The notes below the pieces were generated by a model. The model was given only the letters and a program-made list of their open reading frames with translations, had not been told where the DNA came from and did not search any database. Below, piece by piece: positions 10,001-14,659 of a stretch of DNA of 19,348 nt. Both the position numbers and the translations under genes were made by a program. The stretch comes from Candidatus Aenigmatarchaeota archaeon (GTDB taxonomy: Archaea; Aenigmatarchaeota; Aenigmatarchaeia; QMZP01; JACQNV01). Position 1 is the stretch's first letter. Every line of letters starts with the position of its first letter. Location of the stretch: assembly GCA_016202865.1 (NCBI GenBank), contig JACQNV010000075.1, positions 1 through 19,348 of the forward strand, given 5' to 3'.

Positions 10001-11311
10001 CATGTATTCGTTGCAAACGGAACATATTTAGTAAACCTAACAGTAACTGACTCAGACGGCTCAGAAGCACAATTACAGCAAACAGTTACAATAGATGATT
10101 TGGGACCATCAGCAGACATAGTTGGCGACACACAAATATTTGAAGGCGACTTCGCAACTTTCAACGCATCTGGCTCAGCATCAAATCCAGACACAATAGC
10201 AGAATATCAATGGTTCATAAGTTCTGATGGTTTAAACTTTGCCCTGGCAAATATAACCACAATACCTGTCCTAACAAAACAATTCAATTCAAACGGAACA
10301 TTTAATATAGTTGTATCTGTTATAGATTCAGACGGTTCTGTCGACAGCGATCAGTTAAACTTAACAGTTTTAGATAAAGGACCAACAGCTGTTTTATCAG
10401 GCGACACAGTAGTCTTTGAAAACCAGACAGCCTTCTTCAGCGCATCTGGATCAATCTCATCCCCAGATACAGTATCCAGCTACCAATGGGATTTCAACTA
10501 CAACGGGACCTTTGTGCCAGCAGTAAATGTGAGCGGTCCAACAGTAAACTTTACCTACCCATCACCAAGCACACCAACAGTTGCTGTAAAGGTCACGGAT
10601 TCAGATGGTTCCGCTAACATGACAACTCTATCAGTTTTAGTAAAACCAAGCGACCACGATGTTTCTGTTGACAGTGTGAGTCATAACAAAGCAACTTCAA
10701 CTGTTTACTTGTTTGGAACAGTCAATGTGACAGCCAACATATCAAACAAAGGAAACTTCGATGAAAACATCACAGTAAGGCTGAAAGAAGGAACAACAGT
10801 CTTTAACACAACCACAAGAACAATACAAAGAAACACATCATCACAAGTAAGTTTTGACTGGATACCAACAACAGCTGGCTTCCACAATTTGATAGTTGAG
10901 ATATTGCCAGTTACAGGAGAAACAAATGCAGTGAACAACCAGAAAATCTTGGAGAATGTGCAGGTATTCTCAGTAAAGAATAATGTTGATTTGAGTTTTG
11001 TCAACCCAACTATGTATCCTGGCCCAAACGCTTCAACAAACTCACAATTCTATGTATGGGCAAGAGTTGCAAACAACCTATCCACTGATTTCAAAGACTT
11101 CCCTGTGACCTTGAGCACAGACAGCTTGACAGTTAACATTACACAAGACAATAATCAGAGCACAGTAAAGACATTTACAACACTTTCAGGTACAAGAACA
11201 CATTGGTGGTACTTGGATTCAGGCTCGAACACAACAACCAAAAACATAGTGCTAACAATAGGCAACGGCGCAGATTCTGTGACAATAAACAGGACAGTGA
11301 GTGTTGTTTAA
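1010..11311 (+). CDS. Giant secreted PKD/cadherin-like repeat surface protein
   Basis: A 3433-residue exported protein, likely a surface adhesin or cell-envelope component. Residues 1-32 form a signal peptide (Lys/Arg-containing start, hydrophobic core, cleavage near AFA). About twelve PKD-type Ig domains are recognisable by WxFGDG and derivatives at W289, W376, about 460, 1298, 1384, 1471, 1556, 1649, 2895, 2983, 3068 and 3160. Cadherin-like/tandem-95-type domains opening with ND(A/N/P)P occupy about 510-719, 877-1158 and 1698-1985. A PNGGELW domain (Kre9/KNH-like) lies at about 1159-1259. A penta/hexapeptide-repeat stretch covers 725-858. Varied Ig-like domains fill about 2090-2870. A CARDB-like domain covers about 3215-3320, followed by a last beta domain. 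N-x-S/T sequons occur throughout, consistent with archaeal N-glycosylation. No catalytic domain, C-terminal helix or sorting signal is visible, so how it is retained on the cell is unknown. It heads a tight three-gene operon. Confidence 0.93.
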   Translation: MSFKQMNGSLKSRFIIVLVAVLVISLSVSAFAFSFTTVLNSNTPFQTTILKCTDATCSAYADSGTIYSSGSSNSLQYTTTDAGSYVEFDYATCKRPKIIIADFTGAETGSIAYDIPFSIHSNRNATINSLSPSTTSTSENTAVTVTANIKAALGYPSDPVPIPSALQDAYSYTTDVTFTVKKDGVNFGSPQVIQVSPLIASNADAVFSFTPTQQGTYIVDVKSKVTDCQVDPSTSTELQASPLTIAVSDTAPTGVDFSADKQSGIEPVTVAFTPSSSISGSDIPFTYSWNFGDGATRTEQSPTYTYPNNGKYNVTLTVTDSDGSPVSIAKTDFISVSDAGQPTANFQATPLSGTEPLSVQFTDFSQSVDGVTQWLWDFGDGQTSSEKNPTHTFAQNKTYTVSLVVKEADGGTSNSFTRTITVSDTVPTGLDFSPTTATEDQSTTFTATTPSGQDTPFTYSWNFNSEETKTGQSASTTFKTPGSKTVTLTVTDADGSVNTTTKTVDVNAVNDAPVIIASLATPLESEDFTNPITVDLTSLESDEEDGPAADGNGLVWSVSGVDTSLLSASLNQATDVLTINSVPQASGTNTLTLTLTDSDGKTATTQFTITVSPINDDPTSTSIPNQQWDEDTVKTINLLDYFSDVEGPFQSILPVSQPANIQVTVSNFVATLTPNPDFNSNGGQTRTVQFIATDKGQPDGVDVKTKTSNVITLTVNPVNEISSDSTISSGSTVNEFSTVSGGSTISGTSIVVNSTVSSSTVQSSNLQNSSLSQGSVAQNSVLKNVVLINSTVIETNLENVTLVNSFVDPSNVKNSVIQDSTVINSNITDSTITKSRTENMTVTSATVTDNVLQSGTIVYLGETYSTPSTTLAYIKDRPPVSIQTFNGVFWLEDASNTADLSTEFFDSDGDTLSYSASSVQNIQISISQTGIVTFTPDANFTGQRQVIFSATDPIGKSVNGDFVVNLTVLPQNDNPEIISTAITTATEDSAYSYDVNAFDVDADTLTFSLITFPTSMTVNPSTGVISWTPVNSQVGSNSITVQVTDGTLTNTQSFTITVTNTNDAPTTSAIPIQTWPEDTTSPVLNLSQFFSDVDVGDTLTFSVVTSPVNVVVNQNNNLITFTPSANFTGLNSVKFRATDLSGDFVESNLVSLNITPVNDPPVISVTQPNGGELWNGIKQITWTSADVDQNTLTVDLSYSTDGIAWNTIAELASAPAGEGTYEWDTSALSGITFLVRITVNDGAESVSDDSNAVFTLDNAPPSVDIVGSLSLTESATPVQYNSTTSDNIAGVDSTSFFWTFGDGTNATGSSVNHAYGQNGTFQLTVLVKDNLGNQNSSTKTVVVNDTLPTSIFAFNPSTGLQEGVTQINFTTTSSAYDQPIILFWDFGDGTNSTDLAPTKIYNQNKTYTATLTVTDSDGSQTQSQQAVTVDDLGPVASFTFTPTSNIFENTTQVNFTDQSGFVIDQLATYLWDFGDGTISTLQNPTHTFVFNNTYQVRLNVTDSDGTTASFAQIITVLDNSPNIIGGEGPLTINEGELATYTTDASSDPDTIVKYEWDFNYNGTFTVDLDSGLVNSANTTFNANGTYLVATRVTDSDDSISLFNSPFITVNDKAPSVDFTFSPSNPDEDQTITFTDITTTASDSIISYSWNFGDSATATTQNATHSYIAGGAFQVTLTVVDSDGSTNSTTKTVTVNPINDAPEFNLSAPLPNVNFDEDTTGTVNLAPSFFDIDNSDLNWTSNSDDITNITVNINQDTGIVTFIPDQNFAGSRQINFTATDGLLNSNQSNTVTVTVNAVNDAPNSPIIPTQNWIEDNQQDLNLSQFFSDIDNSTLVYSVVLSPVNVTPVIAGEIVTFTPSANFTGLNTVQFSASDGSLVNNSNIININVTPVNDEPILSLSVPDIGLDEDLYNDTLSNLNTFFTDVDSPLAFTAVSDNPSILVNITGYSVNLTAIANFNGQGNVTFTASDGEFNVTDTISVLVNSVNDNPVVSALSITGSNSTGFFKGNLTLSATASDTIDGSVVDIQFERSLNSTNGVDGAFTNIGNSTTTLVWNSEPLSGTDSAVWVRARALDNDGGLSSYLTQQIKVDNQGPVTSHNYDNSYKSSPFTITLTANDFSGSGVTSNNIRYRINGGTEQSVGANGQPVISTESPTNYLEFYSIDRLAHQESLNNLTSIKLDLFDPITADNSTPNWLNTSFTLELTATDGNGSGIDSTVYCTYTTTPCDLDTEGNFYTAPFTISANGITNISYRSTDNVNRVEATKTAVVKVDKIKPVISENGIVIYDNYVRNNTIVNVSVTVTDSLSGVSTVTAKGTSLVNQGNGIWQGPVTLNFDGSLPAVNIPLNVVVTDVAGNVETNNSEVFHIDNDSPVINSVLVSDNVTQNNTPVTVTVNITESGPLVPGSVTAEGVALTGGPEIFTGTINLVSGNSPVDIFVMDEAGNNATDTSATFLIDDTVPITSDNAPASWQISGFNVTLTATDLESGVNKTTYSLDGGLPIVVSSSTTNVEILTDGNHTIVYNATNNADGVSSTKTISAALDRVNPSISFASGPANGTVVKDGTPPISVLSSDSTSGLVNITVFLDGLQEFSCASSPCSEPWSSTNGQHTLNATATDSAGLQNSTETRAFIVDNVAPIVSLVGPANNTLSNQSTHSFQFNATDNVFSTLSCTVFVNGTASGTNSSVVAGEITTINSAVPEGTNGWYVSCTDGSSPGGNTGSSESFVLTTDYTAPDVTVSLSGHNNLVIAPKSTTSAYNTLGMIFTATEPVNWSSVSNPSVRIFNSTGDQQQTFHGSNLVNLSITKSWGNGDIGAELTEDGLHSINVTVKDLAGNVLTKQVGTFQVDNTAPVLDTLSFTPIPVEGVQNEYDGTGLVIPAYNISWTDNIAGVDSSSFVWNFGDATPVQTGPTVNHTYAQNGTYTLTIFVNDTVGNQGNGTVTVLPQDTSPTALVPPMSPEPKFENTTVLDFSASLSTGYDQPLTFFWNFGDGTNSTSENQSHVFVANGTYLVNLTVTDSDGSEAQLQQTVTIDDLGPSADIVGDTQIFEGDFATFNASGSASNPDTIAEYQWFISSDGLNFALANITTIPVLTKQFNSNGTFNIVVSVIDSDGSVDSDQLNLTVLDKGPTAVLSGDTVVFENQTAFFSASGSISSPDTVSSYQWDFNYNGTFVPAVNVSGPTVNFTYPSPSTPTVAVKVTDSDGSANMTTLSVLVKPSDHDVSVDSVSHNKATSTVYLFGTVNVTANISNKGNFDENITVRLKEGTTVFNTTTRTIQRNTSSQVSFDWIPTTAGFHNLIVEILPVTGETNAVNNQKILENVQVFSVKNNVDLSFVNPTMYPGPNASTNSQFYVWARVANNLSTDFKDFPVTLSTDSLTVNITQDNNQSTVKTFTTLSGTRTHWWYLDSGSNTTTKNIVLTIGNGADSVTINRTVSVV
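3182..3583 (+). repeat. Penta/hexapeptide repeat segment (predicted beta-solenoid)
   Basis: Inside the giant gene (residues 725-858) the Ig-like pattern is replaced by short repeats. Four six-residue units come first (STISSG, STVNEF, STVSGG, STISGT), then five-residue units such as STVQS, NSVIQ, DSTVI, NSNIT and DSTIT. Nineteen pentads run back to back from 3299 to 3583 with one phase slip. The pattern S-[TN]-[VIL]-x-[ND] resembles the pentapeptide repeat consensus A(D/N)LXX, which folds as a right-handed quadrilateral beta-helix, but with Ser and Val/Ile in place of Ala and Leu/Phe. The fold is inferred. Confidence 0.65.
4193..4480 (+). repeat. Cadherin-like domain, copy 1 of a near pair
   Basis: Encodes a domain opening NDAPTTSAIP and containing LNLSQFFSDVD and FTPSANFTGLNSV. 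It closely matches the domain encoded at 6401-6690 (NDAPNSPIIP, LNLSQFFSDID, FTPSANFTGLNTV). The similarity is higher than between most domains of this protein and suggests recent duplication within the gene. Confidence 0.6.
4863..5850 (+). repeat. Multi-domain block, copy A
   Basis: Four PKD-type domains in series. The landmarks, in order, are DNIAGVDS, then AYDQP with FGDGTNST, then DDLGP, then PDTI with WDFNYNGTF, then DKAP. The same landmarks recur in the same order at 9656-10650, except that copy A has an extra FGDG domain after DDLGP. This points to duplication of a block of domains rather than of single domains. Confidence 0.55.
6401..6690 (+). repeat. Cadherin-like domain, copy 2 of a near pair
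   Basis: Partner of the domain at 4193-4480. It shares LNLSQFFSD, SPVNV and FTPSANFTGLN in the same order and spacing, and it ends in the linker VTPVNDEP against ITPVNDPP in copy 1. Confidence 0.6.
9656..10650 (+). repeat. Multi-domain block, copy B
   Basis: Partner of the block at 4863-5850. The landmarks are DNIAGVDS, GYDQP with FGDGTNST, DDLGP, NPDTI, DKGP and WDFNYNGTF. Two successive domains in copy B carry the (N/S)PDT(I/V) motif, so the copies have diverged in domain number after the duplication. Confidence 0.55.
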
Positions 11312-11312
11312 T

Positions 11313-11864
11313 ATGATAGAAGACAGACAACCAACTTTTCCAACAGAAAAAGAGTTTAGAGGTTATCTTGGTCAGACAAATCTGGGAAGAAAATTTCTTG
11401 GTATATTTGACAGATACTCTCAGGGAATAAAAACAGAGTATAGGACACTTCTGCGGTTTGTTGATGAAGAAGGAGGAGAAGTGCGCCCTGAATCAATCGA
11501 GGAACACGAAGAAGAAGAGTTGGGAAGGGAAGAGACAACAGGATTAAAAACAACAGACTATTCTCATTCGGACTTCCCATCTTTTAGTCTTGATTTAGAT
11601 GTTGAACTAAATGAATTAACATTAGAATTCGATCCATATGCTGCTGGAGGGGATGATGATATTATTACGTTGCATGCGTATTTAGACAGCGGAAAGGTTG
11701 AAGTCCAGTTGCCTGGAAACTATGAACAAGATCAACATAAACCAGAATTCAGGAAAACGATTGATAGGGTACAAAGATTTTCCTCTGTTGCAAGTGATTT
11801 GCTAGCCATCCTTGATCTACCAGAGGTGGAACCAGAAGAACCAGAGGAGCAGGGCGAAGGCTGA
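11313..11864 (+). CDS. Hypothetical acidic protein in the surface-protein operon
   Basis: A protein of about 183 residues of unknown function. The ATG at 11313 follows the giant-gene stop by one base; an in-frame GTG at 11301 would give a start overlapping that gene and is less likely. There is no signal peptide or membrane segment, so it is predicted to be cytosolic. The first 45 residues are mixed and basic in part, then comes a very acidic stretch (EEHEEEELGREE), then a segment of alternating hydrophobic and acidic residues that looks like a beta sheet (FSLDLDVELNELTLEF) with a GGDDD turn. A helix and an acidic tail of EPEEPEEQ type close the protein. I recognise no family. It is followed after three bases by the Ntn-hydrolase-like gene, so the two products are probably made together and may interact. 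Confidence 0.8.
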   Translation: MIEDRQPTFPTEKEFRGYLGQTNLGRKFLGIFDRYSQGIKTEYRTLLRFVDEEGGEVRPESIEEHEEEELGREETTGLKTTDYSHSDFPSFSLDLDVELNELTLEFDPYAAGGDDDIITLHAYLDSGKVEVQLPGNYEQDQHKPEFRKTIDRVQRFSSVASDLLAILDLPEVEPEEPEEQGEG

Positions 11865-11867
11865 AAT

Positions 11868-12914
11868 ATGACAAACATAATGGCTGTGACAACCAGATAT
11901 GGAAAAGAAGGGGATGCTGTTTATATCTGTACAGATAGCCAAACAACTGGTTATGGCGCTAAAATAAAATCACAAAAACTATTTTCTCGTGGCGGTGTGC
12001 TGATAGCTGGGAGCGGAAATAGAGGTAGGATCGAAGCAACTATGGACAACCTCCGAGATTTGAGAGGAAAAATGGTTGACCCCTCTTATGTTTCCCAAAG
12101 GTTGGTAGATTTTGGAAGAGGATTTAAGTTTAGGGGGAAACAGGATGGACAAAGTCATATAGTTGTTGGTTTAGAAAACGGGAAACCAACTATTTACGAA
12201 GTTGTTTTATCAAGTCAGAGATATGGAATGGAAAAAGAAGTGCCTCTTTTTAGAAGAACAAGGCGGAGTTTTCAAGGATCTGGAAGCTCACAGACAGGAC
12301 CTGCCATAAAAAGGGACATGCAAACAAAAAGTAGGGTTTTATATGACCCAACAGAAGGGCTTTTGTTTTGCTTTTCTTTCGGTTCTATTGCAGATGAGGA
12401 TATTGCAGTAGATGAAAGGCTTCAAATAGGTTTAGTAACTCCAGAAAAAACAAGATTGCTTTATCATCCTACTGTTGAACTATTTAGTGAGGACTCTTGG
12501 GAATATTTAAGAACAAATCTTGATTTGAAAGCAACAAGAGATGAGTTAGATAAGTTAGGAAAAGAAGATAGAGGAAAGCATCATCGGATCTATGCTGTTT
12601 TTAATGACTTGTACCAAGCCCTTTTGGTAAGCTGTAAATCCATGGAATCAGTAGATGCAGATGCAAATGATGCGCATACATGGTCAAAGGTTGACCCTTC
12701 ACTTAGGGAAGACTATGATGCTGATAGAAGAGAGTTTATACTAAAAAGAGATGAAGCAAAAACTGCGGTTACAGAATTATTAAACTCTTGGTTAAGCGGC
12801 GACGTTTCTGTTATAGAAGATTCTTTAAGGAGATATAATGAGAGGCGAATGGAAAGCTATAAAGGATTAAAAGAAGCAGTAGAAGCAATTAGAAAACTAA
12901 GTTTAGAGCAATAA
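11868..12914 (+). CDS. Proteasome/HslV-like Ntn-hydrolase family protein (divergent)
   Basis: A 348-residue protein whose first 200 or so residues look like the proteasome beta/HslV fold. The start reads M-T-N-I-M-A-V; removal of Met1 would expose Thr2, the position of the catalytic N-terminal Thr of HslV. CTDSQTTG (21-28) matches the strand carrying Asp17 of proteasomes (here D23), and K37 in SQKLF matches Lys33. VLIAGSGNRGRIEATM (44-59) fits the next strand and helix, HIVVGLENGKPTIYEV (97-112) a later strand pair, and GSGSS (137-141) may be the Ser129 loop. Residues 205-348 are an additional charged, mostly helical C-terminal domain not found in core proteasome subunits. There is no propeptide or signal peptide, so it is cytosolic. 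It is last in the operon with the giant surface protein. Catalytic activity is inferred only; Anbu-like or non-proteolytic roles are alternatives. Confidence 0.7.
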   Translation: MTNIMAVTTRYGKEGDAVYICTDSQTTGYGAKIKSQKLFSRGGVLIAGSGNRGRIEATMDNLRDLRGKMVDPSYVSQRLVDFGRGFKFRGKQDGQSHIVVGLENGKPTIYEVVLSSQRYGMEKEVPLFRRTRRSFQGSGSSQTGPAIKRDMQTKSRVLYDPTEGLLFCFSFGSIADEDIAVDERLQIGLVTPEKTRLLYHPTVELFSEDSWEYLRTNLDLKATRDELDKLGKEDRGKHHRIYAVFNDLYQALLVSCKSMESVDADANDAHTWSKVDPSLREDYDADRREFILKRDEAKTAVTELLNSWLSGDVSVIEDSLRRYNERRMESYKGLKEAVEAIRKLSLEQ

Positions 12915-12949
12915 AATAAGCCGCCAGAAGAAGCCAATTATTGACTGAA

Positions 12950-12995
12950 TAAAAATAAAAAACAAAATAAGAGCAAAAAATAAAAGCTCACTGAT
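12950..12995 (-). terminator. T-rich terminator region of the small membrane protein gene
   Basis: Reading on the minus strand past the stop at 12996, the sequence has several T-runs (TTTTATTTTTT, TTTTGTTTTTTATTTTT). Such tracts are the usual archaeal intrinsic termination signal. A short GAGC/GCTC pairing (12971-12989) is too weak to count as a bacterial hairpin. Confidence 0.4.
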
Positions 12996-13187
12996 TTATT
13001 TGCCGCCTTTTAATGCAGTTGCTAGCCATGTTAGTCCGCCTAAAAGACCAAGTATACCGACGACTCCTGTTATAGCCATTGTTCCTGTTACGCCTAGATT
13101 CACGCTGGCTACTGTTAGGAGACTCCAGATACCTGTCACAAGGACAAACAGTGCAGATAATATTTGTGCTACTTTTCCTAAACTCAT
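12996..13187 (-). CDS. Small two-helix membrane protein
   Basis: A 63-residue protein of unknown function with two predicted membrane helices (about residues 8-29 and 36-59), joined by a short VNLG turn. The second helix is rich in glycine (TGVVGILGLLGGL), a composition that favours tight helix packing and oligomers. The tail GGK is basic. It is a real gene rather than a chance frame: a perfect AAGGAGG lies 5 bases before the ATG, a TATA-like box sits further upstream at a proper distance, and a T-rich tract follows the stop. It stands alone, facing the end of the surface-protein operon. Function cannot be read from the sequence; a small regulator, scaffold or channel-like protein are all open. 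Confidence 0.78.
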   Translation of the reverse strand: MSLGKVAQILSALFVLVTGIWSLLTVASVNLGVTGTMAITGVVGILGLLGGLTWLATALKGGK

Positions 13188-13192
13188 AGTAT

Positions 13193-13199
13193 CCTCCTT
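13193..13199 (-). promoter_or_regulatory. Strong Shine-Dalgarno site of the small membrane protein
   Basis: AAGGAGG on the minus strand, 5 bases before the ATG at 13187. It is the strongest ribosome binding site in the window and contrasts with the leaderless look of several neighbours. Confidence 0.8.
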
Positions 13200-13231
13200 A
13201 GTTTTATTTGTTGATCTATAATTGGGCTAGA

Positions 13232-13241
13232 CTATATAAAT
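13232..13241 (-). promoter_or_regulatory. Predicted promoter of the small membrane protein
   Basis: ATTTATATAG on the minus strand. It predicts a transcription start near 13210 and a leader of about 20 bases that contains the AAGGAGG site. Confidence 0.55.
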
Positions 13242-13280
13242 AGCAGGCCGGGTAGTCATGTATTTAAACCCCAATATATA

Positions 13281-13757
13281 CTAAGGCAACCTTATCTGGG
13301 ACAGCAAAACCACATACTTGTTCAGCCTTTTTATCTGGCTTTCCAAAATTTCCAAACTGTTGACAATTTCTGCCTTCTCTTTTGCGTTTAGCTTGGTCAA
13401 TTCCTTCTTGCTCGACTCAAATTCAGAAAGCGAGCTTTGTATGCTTTTTTCAATCTTTATTGTGATCGCCCTTTTCAAACATTCCAGCAAATCGCCAGCA
13501 AGAGAAACATACAGTTTTCTGTCGGCCTCTTTCTTAACCTTCTTCACGACCTCCAGAATCTCCAAAAAATCCAAGCTCAAGGAAAGCATTGATGATGAAT
13601 AACCGGTTGCCTTGGCTAATTCCTGCAAAGACACTGGCCTATTTTTGATTAATAAAACCCCAATTATCTTGCCATGCAAAGGTGAGTAGCCTATAGAGCT
13701 GGCCACTTCTGCAAAAGTTGAAAGAATTTTGTTATATATCTCGCTTTCTGCTCCCAT
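13281..13757 (-). CDS. GbsR/MarR-like transcriptional regulator
   Basis: A 158-residue predicted DNA-binding protein. Residues 22-85 follow the GbsR (COG1510) winged-helix pattern: IGYSPLHGKIIGVLL, then a helix-turn-helix around LQELAKATGYSSSMLSLSL (44-62), then a wing ending in ADRKLYVS. Residues 95-158 are rich in Lys, Glu, Ser and Leu and probably form a helical dimerisation or coiled-coil region. I choose the ATG at 13757 because the longer frame, starting at 13937, would run through the divergent promoter and into the neighbouring oxidoreductase gene, and because a TATA-like ATTAAAAG lies 21-28 bases upstream. It is divergent from the oxidoreductase gene across 83 bases, so it may control that gene and itself. 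The ligand is unknown. Confidence 0.8.
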   Translation of the reverse strand: MGAESEIYNKILSTFAEVASSIGYSPLHGKIIGVLLIKNRPVSLQELAKATGYSSSMLSLSLDFLEILEVVKKVKKEADRKLYVSLAGDLLECLKRAITIKIEKSIQSSLSEFESSKKELTKLNAKEKAEIVNSLEILESQIKRLNKYVVLLSQIRLP

Positions 13758-13777
13758 AAAATACTTTAAAAGCCACA

Positions 13778-13785
13778 CTTTTAAT
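13778..13785 (-). promoter_or_regulatory. Predicted promoter of the GbsR-like regulator
   Basis: ATTAAAAG on the minus strand, 21-28 bases before the ATG at 13757, suggesting a leaderless transcript. It lies in the 83-base region shared with the divergent oxidoreductase promoter. Confidence 0.4.
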
Positions 13786-13806
13786 ATTAGGTATATAGAA
13801 TAGCTA

Positions 13807-13814
13807 CTTAAAAG
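13807..13814 (+). promoter_or_regulatory. Predicted promoter of the FAD/NAD oxidoreductase
   Basis: CTTAAAAG on the plus strand, centred about 30 bases before the ATG at 13841, predicting a leader of only a few bases. The divergent regulator could bind between this box and its own promoter. Confidence 0.4.
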
Positions 13815-13840
13815 TCTACCCTTTTTCAGTGGTTGAGTAT

Positions 13841-14566
13841 ATGACAGCAGAGACGATAAAAAAGCAATTGAAAATAGAGAAGATAATACAGGAAACCCCA
13901 GACACAAAAACAATAAGGCTAAAATTAGAGAAACCAATGGACTTTGCTCCAGGGCAGTTTGTAATGCTCGGCCTAGACCTTGATATTGACGGTGAGAAGA
14001 AGCTAGTCAAAAGAGCCTATTCTATTGCATCCTCGCCGACAAAAAAAGATTACCTTGAACTCACATTTAATATATATCCGAAAGGCCAGTTGTCCCCGCA
14101 CCTTTATGCCCTTAAGGAAGGTGACAATCTTTATGTGGAAGGTCCATTTGGAAAATTCAATTTCAAAGAGGACAACTCAAGGCGCGCAATCTTTATCGGT
14201 GCTGGAGCCGGCCTCACACCCCTGATGTCTATGATAAGATATTGTGCGGATAAAAAACTACCCGCAAAATCGACCTTGATTTATAGTGTGAAAAAGCCAG
14301 AAAATATAATTTACTATAAAGAGCTCCTGGAGATTGAGAAAAGTAAAAAACTCGATTTGAATATTACAATAACAAGGCCTGAAGGTACAAATTGGAAAGG
14401 CAGAACAGGGAGAATTGATTCCAACATGATAACAGAGCTTCTCTCACCTATACTAGAACAATCAAACTTCTATCTCTGCGGCCCGCCAGAAATGGTTGAG
14501 GGAACCGTGAAAATATTGGAAGAGTTGTGTGTGGGAAAAGACAGGATAAATAGGGAGCAGTGGTGA
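13841..14566 (+). CDS. FAD/NAD(P)-binding oxidoreductase (ferredoxin-NADP reductase family)
   Basis: A 241-residue flavoprotein that should move electrons between NAD(P)H and a one-electron carrier. The N-terminal FAD domain shows FAPGQFVML (35-43) and the flavin-binding RAYSIASSP (58-66), then GPFGKF (101-106). The NAD(P) domain shows IGAGAGLTPLMSMIRY (119-134), YSVKKPENIIYYKEL (148-162) and the terminal LCGPPEM (212-218). The protein ends in REQW with no fused 2Fe-2S ferredoxin domain and no PyrK-type cysteine cluster, so it needs a separate partner such as ferredoxin or a reductase-coupled enzyme. The exact substrate is not readable. I take the ATG at 13841; an in-frame GTG at 13829 would add VVEY. 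It is probably under control of the divergent GbsR-like regulator (inference). Confidence 0.88.
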   Translation: MTAETIKKQLKIEKIIQETPDTKTIRLKLEKPMDFAPGQFVMLGLDLDIDGEKKLVKRAYSIASSPTKKDYLELTFNIYPKGQLSPHLYALKEGDNLYVEGPFGKFNFKEDNSRRAIFIGAGAGLTPLMSMIRYCADKKLPAKSTLIYSVKKPENIIYYKELLEIEKSKKLDLNITITRPEGTNWKGRTGRIDSNMITELLSPILEQSNFYLCGPPEMVEGTVKILEELCVGKDRINREQW

Positions 14567-14603
14567 TGCTATAACCAACTATGAAATTGATCTCCTATAT
14601 GAA

Positions 14604-14638
14604 GTCTTCTGTCCTCAGTCTTGAGTCTCCTGTTTGCT
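14604..14638 (+). repeat. Degenerate heptamer tandem repeat, intergenic copy
   Basis: Five consecutive 7-base units: GTCTTCT, GTCCTCA, GTCTTGA, GTCTCCT and GTTTGCT. They lie in the 93-base gap between the oxidoreductase and the next gene. The same unit type occurs at 16937-16964. Confidence 0.55.
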
Positions 14639-14659
14639 AAAATTGTTAGTTGTTATAAT

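Noticed and set aside
1741..10650. Possible CRISPR or DNA-level tandem repeat array suggested by recurring words in the giant gene
   Set aside because: The recurring words follow protein domain motifs such as FGDG, TDSDG and VNDAP, vary at third codon positions and have domain-length spacing.
12971..12989. Hairpin with a four-base GAGC/GCTC stem
   Set aside because: The stem is too short and the loop too long for a stable hairpin. The nearby T-rich tract is the better termination signal.
13758..13937. N-terminal extension of the GbsR-like regulator with a hydrophobic segment
   Set aside because: It would cross the divergent promoters and the start of the oxidoreductase gene. The ATG at 13757 fits the family and a TATA box.
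14581..14640. A 19-residue open frame beginning MKLISYMKS
   Set aside because: It consists mostly of the degenerate heptamer repeat, lacks a ribosome binding site and has no recognisable feature.
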